Assembly: GCA_017503015.1 (NCBI GenBank)
Contig: JAFVTX010000028.1
Span: 1-59,844 of the forward strand
Direction of reading: 5' to 3'
Length of the DNA stretch: 59,844 nt
DNA from: Fibrobacter sp.
GTDB taxonomy: Bacteria; Fibrobacterota; Fibrobacteria; Fibrobacterales; Fibrobacteraceae
Both the position numbers and the translations under genes were made by a program. This document shows, piece by piece, positions 18,227 to 26,069 of this stretch; within the stretch, counting starts at the first letter, position 1; each line of letters opens with the position of its first letter. Under the pieces are notes generated by a model. That model was not told where the DNA came from and searched no databases. It saw only the letters and a program-made list of their open reading frames with translations.

Positions 18227-20164
18227 ATGAAATTGAATCTGAAAAAACGAATTTTTGAAAAAATGGCAAACAACTGTTGTCAAGATTCAAACAATTGTTG
18301 CCTCTTTGCAAAATATTGTTACCTGCTGCTGGTGTTTGCAACGACTGTTTTCGCCCAGGAATTCAACATGAATTCCATGCCGCCTCCCGAAATGCAGATG
18401 GAGTATTCGGCAGGGGCGTTGAAAGATGGCGGAACCCTTACCGTAACCGTGACCGTTCCCGACAAATGGCATGTAAACGCCAACAAGGTCACCGACGAAT
18501 TCTTGAAACCCTCCTCTGTCGAAGCCCAGGCCGAAGGGCTTGAATTCGGCGAAGCGGTTTGGCCAGAACCTATAAAGGAATACAACGAAGCCCTGGAACT
18601 GGAAATCTGGACTTTCCGCGGGACGTTTTCCGTAAAGATTCCGGTAAAAACTGTTGACGGAACAAACTACGACAGCCTTGGCACCAGCGTCACCTTTAAT
18701 TACCAGGCCTGTGACAACTCCATCTGCCTCGCTCCCGCAAGCAAGACCATCTCATTAGACGGATCGTTAAACGGTGGTGCGGTAGGCGCTGGCGTAAAAA
18801 AAAACGATTCTGAAATAGGTGCGGTTGAAGGTCGCACAGGCGAAAGTCGTGCAGACGCCAGGGAGAACGGCGCAGGCAGTGAGGCCGGGCTTGCCGACGG
18901 TGCCTCCGCCAGTATTGCGCTCTTGCTGTTTTTTGCCTTCGTGGGCGGGATTATCCTGAACCTGATGCCTTGCGTTCTGCCGGTGCTTTCCTTGAAGCTT
19001 TTCAGCCTGATCAAACAGGCAGGAGAAAGCCGCGGACGGCTCCTCGCCTTGGGAGGAGCCACAACGGCGGGCATCCTGGTGAGTTTCTGGGTGCTGGCCG
19101 CCGTTGTCGCCGCCGTCAAGGCCGGCGGCGGGTCCGCGGGCTGGGGGATGCAGTTCCAGAGCGCAGGCTTTATCGCCTTCATGGTGGTCATCTTGACCGC
19201 TTTTGCCATGAGCTTTTTCGGAGTCTTTGAAATCTGGCTCCCCTGGAGCACCACCACCAAGATGGACAGCGCAGGCCAAAAATCCGGACTTGCGGGAGCG
19301 TTCTTTACGGGTGCGCTCCTGGTGCTCCTGAGCACTCCCTGTTCCGCTCCCTTCCTGGGTACCGCCATGGGGTTCGCCTTCGCGCAGACCACGCCAATCC
19401 TGTTCTTGTTCTTTAGCGCAGCAGGCCTTGGTCTTGCCCTCCCCTATATGCTGGTGAGTGCCTTCCCCGGCGTACTTAAAGTTTTCCCGAAACCTGGCGT
19501 GTGGATGGTCCATCTGCAACGGGTAATGGGCGTCTTGCTGCTTGCAAGCGTTGGCTGGCTTTTCTGGATTGTAAATGAACAGGCGGGAATTACAGGCGTA
19601 GAACTTTTTGCCGCCGTCGCTATTGCAAGCATCGCCTGCTCCGTATTGCTCGGGAAATTCGCAAAACCGGGAACCGCCTTTATCCGCGAAGTTGCGGTAG
19701 TCATTCTCAGTAGCGTCGCACTGTTCTCCCTCTGGTTTGCAGGAATTGCTCCCGAATACGAGCGGGCGGCCATCGCCACCTTCAACGCCCGCATGCAACA
19801 GCAAATGACCGAAGACGGGTGGTTCCGCTACAGCCCTGCACTCATCGAAGAATTTGCCAAGGCGAAACGGACAGTCTTTATCGACGTTACCGCCGACTGG
19901 TGCCTCACCTGCAAGGCCAACGAAGCCGCCGTCCTTGAAGACGAAGACTTTGTCCGCGCCATGGACAGCCTGAACGTGGCCCTTGTAAAGGCGGACTGGA
20001 CCCGGGAAACCCCCGAAGTCAACGCACTTCTGCAAAGTATGGAAAAATCAGGGGTGCCTACCTACGCCATCTTCCCCGCCGGAGACGCCTCCAAGCAGAT
20101 TGTGCTGCCGGAGTTGCTCACGGTAGAGGGGATTGTAGAACGGATTACAGAAAGCAGGGAATGA
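18227..20164 (+). CDS. dsbD: Thiol:disulfide interchange protein DsbD
   Basis: 645 residues. It passes electrons from cytoplasmic thioredoxin across the inner membrane to periplasmic proteins. All three expected cysteine pairs are visible: ACDNSIC in the N-terminal domain (after VPDKWHVNAN), MPCVLPVLSLK and STPCSAPFLG in the eight-helix membrane part, and ADWCLTCK in the C-terminal thioredoxin domain. The N-terminus has an unusually Cys/Asn-rich segment before the hydrophobic signal (CYLLLVFATTVFAQ), so a start at the internal ATG 18263 is possible. Confidence 0.93.
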   Translation: MKLNLKKRIFEKMANNCCQDSNNCCLFAKYCYLLLVFATTVFAQEFNMNSMPPPEMQMEYSAGALKDGGTLTVTVTVPDKWHVNANKVTDEFLKPSSVEAQAEGLEFGEAVWPEPIKEYNEALELEIWTFRGTFSVKIPVKTVDGTNYDSLGTSVTFNYQACDNSICLAPASKTISLDGSLNGGAVGAGVKKNDSEIGAVEGRTGESRADARENGAGSEAGLADGASASIALLLFFAFVGGIILNLMPCVLPVLSLKLFSLIKQAGESRGRLLALGGATTAGILVSFWVLAAVVAAVKAGGGSAGWGMQFQSAGFIAFMVVILTAFAMSFFGVFEIWLPWSTTTKMDSAGQKSGLAGAFFTGALLVLLSTPCSAPFLGTAMGFAFAQTTPILFLFFSAAGLGLALPYMLVSAFPGVLKVFPKPGVWMVHLQRVMGVLLLASVGWLFWIVNEQAGITGVELFAAVAIASIACSVLLGKFAKPGTAFIREVAVVILSSVALFSLWFAGIAPEYERAAIATFNARMQQQMTEDGWFRYSPALIEEFAKAKRTVFIDVTADWCLTCKANEAAVLEDEDFVRAMDSLNVALVKADWTRETPEVNALLQSMEKSGVPTYAIFPAGDASKQIVLPELLTVEGIVERITESRE

Positions 20165-20286
20165 AATGTGAAATTAGTAATGAGTTATCAGTCATCAGTT
20201 ATGAGATGTAACGTAGACAAGATGCGCTGTAAATCAGAGACCGGACGCTACTCACAACTCATAACCCATAACTCACTACACATTTA
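20163..20286. repeat. 7-bp-period degenerate repeat
   Basis: AGTAATG, AGTTATC, AGTCATC, AGTTATG run in 7-bp register immediately after the dsbD stop. Near the glgA stop the inverse words (CACAACTCATAACCCATAAC) appear, so the spacer is partly an inverted repeat of the same motif. Confidence 0.8.
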
Positions 20287-20290
20287 AAGA

Positions 20291-21520
20291 TTACCGCTTG
20301 CCTTCTTTCTTGTACCGCTCGATGCATTCGGCGTAGAAGTCAAAGGTCTGCTTGGCAATGGACTTCCAGCTGAATACGTCGATGGCCCGCTTGCGGCTCA
20401 CCTCGCCCATCTTCTTTGCCAGTTCTGGATTTTCAAGAATCTTGTTCAACTTGCTTGCAAAGTCCGTCTGGAAAGCCTTGGGATCTGCCGGGTCAAAATC
20501 CGTTTCGGAGACGTGCTTCAAGGGCACCAAAAATCCGGTCTCGCCGTCCACGATAATTTCGGGAATGCCTCCCACCGCAGATCCTACCACCGGAGTGCCG
20601 CAGCTCATGGCTTCCAGGTTGATAATGCCGAAGGGTTCATATAGCGAAGGGGTCGCGAAAACGGTAGCGTGGCTGTAAAGCACGCGAAGTTCCTCGTGAG
20701 GAACCGCCTCCTGGATCCACACCACGCCGTCGCGGGTCTTCTGCACCTCTTCGATGAGGTTCTTGCACTCGTCGGCAAGCTCGATGGTATCGGGAGCGCC
20801 GGCGCAGAGCACCACCTGGGCGCTCTTGTCGATTTGCGGAATGGCCTGGATCAGCTGGCTGATGCCCTTCTGGCGGGTAATGCGACCCACGAACAATACA
20901 TAAGGACGCTTGGGATCTACTCCCCAATTGGTCAAAATATCTTCATTGAAAGTCGGTGCATAAAAGTCCGGATCGATGCCGTTGTAAATCACCTTCACCC
21001 GGTCTTCGGGCACGCCGTAAAGCTTCATCACGTCCCGTTTCATGCCCTGGCTTACGGCAATCACGCCGTCGGCAGCCTCATAGGCCGTGCGTTCAATCCA
21101 GCAGCTCATGGCATAGCCGCCATCTCCCAGCTGTTCCGCCTTCCAGGGGCGGTGGGGTTCCAGCGAGTGGGTGGTGAGAATCAGCGGGCACTGCAAAAGA
21201 CGACTGGCAAGCACTCCACCAAAGTGGCTATACCAAGTGTGGCAGTGAATGACATCGATATTGTCGAGGGCTGCCGCCCACTGGAGGTTGATGTCCAACG
21301 GCTTGAAAATTTTCTGGAAGCGGTCGTCCTTCGGGTTCAGGCCCAACTTCCGCGAGAAACCAATCGCACGGATATTGTCCTCGTCAATATTCTGGTCGCC
21401 AAAACAGCGGGCTTCTATATGACAAAGTTTTGCCAGTTCCTGGGTCAGGAACTTGACGTGAATACCTGCACCGCCGTAAATCTCCGGCGGAAACTCGTTA
21501 GTAAGAATAGCAGCGTTCAT
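20291..21520 (-). CDS. glgA: Glycogen synthase, GT4 type
   Basis: 409 residues, the length of the actinobacterial-type (GT4) glycogen synthase that extends alpha-1,4-glucan. The N-terminal domain has TNEFPPEIYGGAGIHV and CHTWYSHFGG. The nucleotide-sugar domain has VLFVGRITRQKGI and the catalytic EX7E in EPFGIINLE, followed by GTPVVGSAVGGIPEI. Fibrobacter is known to store glycogen. The start codon has no Shine-Dalgarno because repeat DNA runs up to it. ADP- or UDP-glucose use is not visible. Confidence 0.9.
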   Translation of the reverse strand: MNAAILTNEFPPEIYGGAGIHVKFLTQELAKLCHIEARCFGDQNIDEDNIRAIGFSRKLGLNPKDDRFQKIFKPLDINLQWAAALDNIDVIHCHTWYSHFGGVLASRLLQCPLILTTHSLEPHRPWKAEQLGDGGYAMSCWIERTAYEAADGVIAVSQGMKRDVMKLYGVPEDRVKVIYNGIDPDFYAPTFNEDILTNWGVDPKRPYVLFVGRITRQKGISQLIQAIPQIDKSAQVVLCAGAPDTIELADECKNLIEEVQKTRDGVVWIQEAVPHEELRVLYSHATVFATPSLYEPFGIINLEAMSCGTPVVGSAVGGIPEIIVDGETGFLVPLKHVSETDFDPADPKAFQTDFASKLNKILENPELAKKMGEVSRKRAIDVFSWKSIAKQTFDFYAECIERYKKEGKR

Positions 21521-21570
21521 AATTAGTAGGCCGTGGTTAGTGGTTAGGCCGTAAGGCCGTGGTTGGGGCA
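21521..21570. repeat. 7-bp-period degenerate repeat (glgA leader)
   Basis: GTGGTTA twice, then GGCCGTAA and GGCCGTG words follow each other directly upstream of the glgA start on the opposite strand. It is a short member of the same repeat type. Confidence 0.6.
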
Positions 21571-21606
21571 GAAGGACCCTCTTACAGGATAATTATACTA
21601 AAATCC

Positions 21607-22173
21607 TTACCGAGGGGCATATATGCGGGACATAAATTCCGCACGGGTCTTCTCGTCGGTCTTGAACCTGCCCAAAAGCTGGGTCGTGACCATGGTGGCG
21701 CCGGGCTTTTTCACCCCGCGCATGGTCATGCACATGTGAGATGCTTCTAGCACAACAGCCACGCCCTTCGGGTTCAGTTCCTTCTGGATGAGTTCCGCAA
21801 TCTGGCGGGTCATACGCTCTTGAATTTGCGGGAAGCGAGCATAGAACTCCACCACCCGGGGAATCTTGGAAAGGCCCACTACGCAGTCGCCCGGAATGTA
21901 GGCCACATGGGCCTTGCCCGTAAACGGCAGAAAATGGTGTTCGCACATGCTGGCAAACTCGATGTCCGGCACGATAATCATCTCGTCGTACTTTTCGTGA
22001 AAGCGCGTCTTGAGGATATCCTCGGCTTTCATTTCACCCGAAAGTCCCGTCATAAGTTCGGCGTACATCTTCGCCACACGACGGGGCGTTTCCAGCAATC
22101 CTTCACGATTCGGATCTTCGCCCATGCCGGTAAGAATCATCCGAAATCCGTCTTCCATCATCTTTAAATTCAT
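21607..22173 (-). CDS. folE: GTP cyclohydrolase I (FolE, type IA)
   Basis: 188 residues. It converts GTP to dihydroneopterin triphosphate, the first step of folate and pterin synthesis. Visible are [14 protein letters not shown], the zinc and active-site motif [29 protein letters not shown], and HMCMTMRGV with the second zinc Cys. The ATG lies 13 bp downstream of the nitroreductase stop, so the two genes may be co-transcribed. Confidence 0.96.
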   Translation of the reverse strand: MNLKMMEDGFRMILTGMGEDPNREGLLETPRRVAKMYAELMTGLSGEMKAEDILKTRFHEKYDEMIIVPDIEFASMCEHHFLPFTGKAHVAYIPGDCVVGLSKIPRVVEFYARFPQIQERMTRQIAELIQKELNPKGVAVVLEASHMCMTMRGVKKPGATMVTTQLLGRFKTDEKTRAEFMSRIYAPR

Positions 22174-22185
22174 CTGGCTATCCTT

Positions 22186-22776
22186 TTACACAAACACCAC
22201 TTCGTTGCCGACGCGAGGAGACTCGTTTCGATTCGGGAGGCCGCTTTCGGTGTCGGCGTAACCAACGGCGACAGAAGCATACACCCGCTCATCTTCACGC
22301 AAGCCGAGGCCACGCAGGTATTCCAAAATCGTCGGGTCTTCGTTCAGCCACTTGAGCTGGTTGATGTAGCAACTGCCCAGGTTCAGCTCGTTGGCCGCAA
22401 GCATCATGTTTTCTACGGCACAGGCCACGTCGGCCATGTTGTTGCCGTAATCCTTCTTGTTCGCCACCACGATAAGTACCGGCGCGGTGTAGCAGAAAGA
22501 ATAGTTTCCCTTGCGGGCAAGGGTGATAGAATTCTTGAGGCTCTTGTACAGGTCTTCACGAAGTTCCATCTTCGCAAATGCGGCCTGAACCAACTCCTTG
22601 AGCTTAGCGATTACAGCCCCATCCGAAATCACGAAGAAGTGATTCGTCTGGGCATTACCGCCGGTAGGTCCAAAACGCCCCGCCTCGACAATGGCCTGCA
22701 ACTTTTCTATTTCCACAGGTTGCGCCTTGAACTTGCGGGTGCTACGTCGTGTGCGTATGGCTTCCAATGTATTCAT
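22186..22776 (-). CDS. Nitroreductase family FMN-dependent oxidoreductase
   Basis: About 196 residues from ATG 22776, with AAAGGTG six bases upstream. The start LEAIRTRRSTRKFKAQPV, then EAGRFGPTGGNAQTNHFFV, the middle DVACAVENMMLAANELNLGSC and the final YASVAVGYAD are typical of small FMN-binding NAD(P)H nitroreductases. Physiological substrate unknown. Confidence 0.9.
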   Translation of the reverse strand: MNTLEAIRTRRSTRKFKAQPVEIEKLQAIVEAGRFGPTGGNAQTNHFFVISDGAVIAKLKELVQAAFAKMELREDLYKSLKNSITLARKGNYSFCYTAPVLIVVANKKDYGNNMADVACAVENMMLAANELNLGSCYINQLKWLNEDPTILEYLRGLGLREDERVYASVAVGYADTESGLPNRNESPRVGNEVVFV

Positions 22777-22792
22777 AATATTCACCTTTTAC

Positions 22793-22869
22793 TGGATCCT
22801 TCGACTCAATGCCTCGCGGCATCTCGCTCAGGATGACGCGGAGCCTGCCCTGAGCTTGTCGAATGGGCG
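22793..22869. repeat. Dispersed inverted-repeat spacer (CTTCGACT / CTCAGGATGAC type)
   Basis: The spacer holds CCTTCGACT, GCTCAGGATGACG and CCTGAGCTTGTCGAA. Related words recur at 9026-9046, 58880-58910 and inside the lipoprotein gene at 59082-59099. This is a common type of bacterial intergenic repeat. It fills the gap between argA and the nitroreductase. Confidence 0.6.
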
Positions 22870-24228
22870 TCACTTGTCCAGCGGCATAACCAAGATACGA
22901 GATTTCCGCTTGGTGTTGTAATGTTCCCGCTTGCTCTTCGGCAAATCCTCTACGGAGCCGTCTTCGAATCCGAAGGGGTAGAACCAGTCCAAAGCCTGGG
23001 TGGTGAGCAGGAACAGCTTCTTGTAGCCCTTCATCCGGCCAACCGAAATCAAGTGCCGCACGATAGCATCTCCGATACCGGACTTGCGGTAGTTGGCGGC
23101 CACGGCAATGGCGGCCACTTCGGCCATGCCGTCTTCGAACTCGTGGAGGGCGCCGCAGCCGTGGATGCTGTTGTCGATGCTGTACACCACATAGTCCTTG
23201 AGCTTTTCGGAAATGCTCTCCTGGGTCCTGGGCACCAGGTAACCCTTCGCGATATAGTCCTGCATGATCCGCAAGATATCGGGAATGTCTTCCATATTGG
23301 CAGGCCGGATGCTGGAATACTGGTTTGCGTACACCATGGTTCCGTCGCCCCTGGCGCTAAATACTTCTTGCAGCACACTGCCCTGGAACTCGCCGCTCAG
23401 CAGGTGAACACGGTTCGCGCCAGCCTCGCAGGCGTTGATGGCATTCTGCAGGTAATCCTTCTGGGCAAAGTTCAGCTTGTCGGCATTCAGTTCCAGAAGT
23501 TCCTTGGCCTGGTCCACGTCCAAGGCTGAAATCACGCCACTGTCCGTTGGTTCCAGATACTTGGTGTTCTTGCCAGTAGCAAGGCCTTCAAGCCTGATAC
23601 CGTTCTCGCTGCCGATAAAAAACAGCTTGCCCACCTGCATGTACTTGCAGAGTTCCGTAGCCAGTTCCGTAGAACTGATGTTGTAGGCCTGGCCCAACTT
23701 GTTCCAGCCGATGGGCGGAATAATGGGCACGAACTTCTCGTTCAGAAGCTGCTCCAGGATGTCCCGCTGGATCCGTTCAATCCGACCGGTCCGCATGTAA
23801 TCGACACCTTCAATGACCCCAAGACTCCGGGCCAGCACCCAGTTTCCCTGGATACCGCTCAGGCCGCTAGCCGTCAGGTGGCTCATAATCCTCTGGGCAA
23901 CACCCAGAGACGCCTGCTCTATCAGGGGCAAGGCCTCTTCGCTGGTAAGCCGCACGCCACCTTCGAACTTGGACTCGATTTCCCAAGCCTTCAGCTGGGC
24001 ATCAATGCTGTTCCTGGTTCCCGGCACGATAATGATTCGGATTCCCGCCTTGTGTAACAAGGCGATATCCCGCATGAGCACAGGGAACAGCGGGTGGTCC
24101 ATAAGGCCGTCTTCAATCTTCAATACAAAGAGCTGGCCCTTGAACCGGTCCATATAGCCGAAGACTTCCCGGATAAACCCGGAAACTTCGAAATGCTGGG
24201 AATAAAAATCGGACACAGTATTGCTCAT
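22870..24228 (-). CDS. argA: Amino-acid N-acetyltransferase (N-acetylglutamate synthase)
   Basis: 452 residues combining an N-terminal amino-acid-kinase-like domain (FVLKIEDGLMDHPLFPVL, IIIVPGTRN) with a C-terminal GNAT acetyltransferase domain (IRPANMEDIPDILRIMQ, EVAAIAVAANYRKSGIGDAI). This is the classic ArgA layout. It acetylates glutamate to start arginine synthesis. No other arg genes are nearby. Start-site support is weak because no clear ribosome binding site precedes the ATG. Confidence 0.9.
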   Translation of the reverse strand: MSNTVSDFYSQHFEVSGFIREVFGYMDRFKGQLFVLKIEDGLMDHPLFPVLMRDIALLHKAGIRIIIVPGTRNSIDAQLKAWEIESKFEGGVRLTSEEALPLIEQASLGVAQRIMSHLTASGLSGIQGNWVLARSLGVIEGVDYMRTGRIERIQRDILEQLLNEKFVPIIPPIGWNKLGQAYNISSTELATELCKYMQVGKLFFIGSENGIRLEGLATGKNTKYLEPTDSGVISALDVDQAKELLELNADKLNFAQKDYLQNAINACEAGANRVHLLSGEFQGSVLQEVFSARGDGTMVYANQYSSIRPANMEDIPDILRIMQDYIAKGYLVPRTQESISEKLKDYVVYSIDNSIHGCGALHEFEDGMAEVAAIAVAANYRKSGIGDAIVRHLISVGRMKGYKKLFLLTTQALDWFYPFGFEDGSVEDLPKSKREHYNTKRKSRILVMPLDK

Positions 24229-24254
24229 GGTTCAAAAAATAATAAATCTTACTT

Positions 24255-24286
24255 ATAACAAAAGACGCAGGGTGACCCGCGCCTTT
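24255..24286 (-). terminator. Intrinsic terminator of the FKBP gene
   Basis: On the minus strand AAAGGCGCGGG pairs over 11 bp (two G-U pairs) with the strand ending in GCGTCTTT around a small loop, followed by TTTGTT. It lies about 25 bp after the FKBP stop and upstream of argA. Confidence 0.75.
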
Positions 24287-24308
24287 ATTAAAACTTGTCT
24301 ATCGCGAC

Positions 24309-25505
24309 CTATTGCTTGGCAGCCGGTTTGGCGGCAGGCTTTGCAGGAGCTGCTGCGGGTTTTGCCTCGGCGGCCGGTTTTGCAGCAGGCGCGGCCTTAG
24401 CGGCTGGCTTGGCTTCGAGCTTCTTAGCCTCAGCAGCGGGCTTGGCGGCCGGAGCTGCGGCAGGCTTGGCCGGAGCAGCCTTTGCTGTATCGGCAGGTGC
24501 GGCAGCTGGTTTTGCGGCAGGAGCTGTCTTTGCCGTATCTGCAGGAGCGGCGGCTGTCGGCTTAGCTTCGGCCTTAGCAGCAGGAACTGCGGCGGGGGCT
24601 GCCTTGGCGCTGTCCGCAGGAGCGGCAGCAGCGGGAGCGGCGGCAGGTTTAGACGTATCTGCGGGAGCGGCAGCAGGAGCAGCAGTTGCAGCGGCAGAAT
24701 CAGCAGGAGCCGCTGCGGCGCTGTCAGCCGGAACAGCCGTAGAATCCACAGGCGGAACTTCGGCATAAACCTTCAACAGTTCCACTTCAAAAATCAGGAG
24801 TGCATTGCCAGGAATGGTAGGCGGAACACCGGCTTCGCCATAGGCCAGGGCGCTAGGAATCCAGGCCTTCACCTTGTCCCCTTCTTTCATGACCTGGAGC
24901 AAGTCCTGCCAGCCTTCGATGACCGCGCCTACGGGGAACTCCAGAGGTTCACCACGCTTGACGCTGTTGTCAAACTGTGTACCGTCTAACAAAGCCCCAA
25001 TGTAATGCACCTGGACCTTGTCCGTCACCTTGGGTGAAATACCCGTGCCGGCCTTGAGCACGCGGTACTGCACTCCCTTGGGAGTCACCTTCACGGTAGA
25101 ATCCAAAACGTTCTTGGCGAGGAAAGCAGCCTGGTCTTCCAGAGCCTTGGCGGCGGCGGCCTTCTCGTCGTCCTCTTTCTGCTTCTGCATACGGAGCAGC
25201 AAGTCTTGCAGGGCCGATTCCGAAGCGGAATCCGACAGCAGAACCTTGCGGGCAGGGTCCACTTCGTCCTGGAGGGCAATCATCAGCACATCCATCTTGA
25301 CAGGAACATTGATATTGGCGATAGCCTTTCCCAAGTCCATGCCCAGGGCGTAGCTGTAACGGTCCACGGCGCTGTCCAGGGAAACCTGGGGTGCGGGGGC
25401 GGCAGCCGGTTCGGCCGGCTCAACTGCAGGCTGAGGGGCGTTGCCACCGCAGGCGACCAAAACAGCACCTACAGCAAGTCCGAAAGAATAACGAATCAGG
25501 TTCAT
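24309..25505 (-). CDS. Lipoprotein FKBP-type peptidyl-prolyl isomerase with long Ala/Pro/Lys tail
   Basis: 398 residues. The lipoprotein signal ends VLVAC. An FKBP N-terminal helical domain (YSYALGMDLGKAI) leads to the isomerase domain at about 145-245 (VQYRVLKAGTG, VQVHYIGALLDGTQFDNS, EGWQDLLQVMKEGDK, ALAYGEAGVPPTIPGNALL). It would fold proteins in the periplasm. The last 150 residues are a repetitive tail of PAAAPADTAK-like blocks, highly basic at the end, which is unusual for the family and may span or bind the cell wall. AAGGAG precedes the ATG, and a terminator follows. Confidence 0.92.
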   Translation of the reverse strand: MNLIRYSFGLAVGAVLVACGGNAPQPAVEPAEPAAAPAPQVSLDSAVDRYSYALGMDLGKAIANINVPVKMDVLMIALQDEVDPARKVLLSDSASESALQDLLLRMQKQKEDDEKAAAAKALEDQAAFLAKNVLDSTVKVTPKGVQYRVLKAGTGISPKVTDKVQVHYIGALLDGTQFDNSVKRGEPLEFPVGAVIEGWQDLLQVMKEGDKVKAWIPSALAYGEAGVPPTIPGNALLIFEVELLKVYAEVPPVDSTAVPADSAAAAPADSAAATAAPAAAPADTSKPAAAPAAAAPADSAKAAPAAVPAAKAEAKPTAAAPADTAKTAPAAKPAAAPADTAKAAPAKPAAAPAAKPAAEAKKLEAKPAAKAAPAAKPAAEAKPAAAPAKPAAKPAAKQ

Positions 25506-25697
25506 AAAACTCCTTTTGGATTACGTATGTAACCCATATCACGGTTAAATTAGCTTTTTTTTACAGGAAATTTGCGGAATTGTGCGTTTTTTCACATAAA
25601 ACCACATTTGTAAACAAAAAACAACAAAAACCCTTTAAAAACCACAAGAATTTGTTATATTTGGGACAACGAATAAACGGGATTACGAGCTAACTCT

Positions 25698-25940
25698 ATG
25701 AGTATCAAGTTCTTACAGATGGTGGACTCTGCGCAGGAGAGCAAACGCGAGTTTGACCTGTCTGTTGTCTACCTCAAGGATTCCCTCCACCAGTCCGTCA
25801 AGACCGCTCTGAGCAATACACAGCGGGTTTCCTTCGACACGAACAAGGTCCAAACTACCGGCTGGCTTAAAGGAGCCCTCTCTTATCCTTGGGTTGTAGT
25901 CTGCACCATTATTCCCGCAGTCATGGAAATGATTGTGTAA
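25698..25940 (+). CDS. Small protein of unknown function with hydrophobic C-terminus
   Basis: 80 residues, with no family recognised. The first 55 are polar; the last 20 (SYPWVVVCTIIPAVMEMIV) are hydrophobic and could anchor the protein in the membrane. A TATATT at 25656-25661 may be its -10 box. The ribosome binding site is poor, but a strong terminator directly follows and the frame fills the space between two well-defined spacers. It is divergent from the FKBP gene. Confidence 0.6.
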   Translation: MSIKFLQMVDSAQESKREFDLSVVYLKDSLHQSVKTALSNTQRVSFDTNKVQTTGWLKGALSYPWVVVCTIIPAVMEMIV

Positions 25941-25991
25941 TACGATTAGGGAAGGCTTACGCCCTCCCTAAAACAACCTTCCCTGCACAAG

Positions 25992-26022
25992 AAAAGCCGC
26001 GAAATCGCGGCTTTTGCTTTTT
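25992..26022. terminator. Intrinsic terminator, likely bidirectional
   Basis: AAAAGCCGCG (25992-26001) pairs with CGCGGCTTTT (26006-26015) around a 4-base loop, followed by GCTTTTTT. It ends the 80-residue gene. The symmetric T/A runs would also serve the large minus-strand gene ending at 26070. Confidence 0.85.
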
Positions 26023-26069
26023 TCCTGTATTCTCCAGTATCTATCAACTAGTACCTAAAGAATTCTTAC

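Noticed and set aside
24295-24989. Long Ala/Gly/Ser-rich frames on the plus strand
   Set aside because: They are antisense to the repetitive tail of the FKBP gene; GC-skewed repeats leave several frames open.
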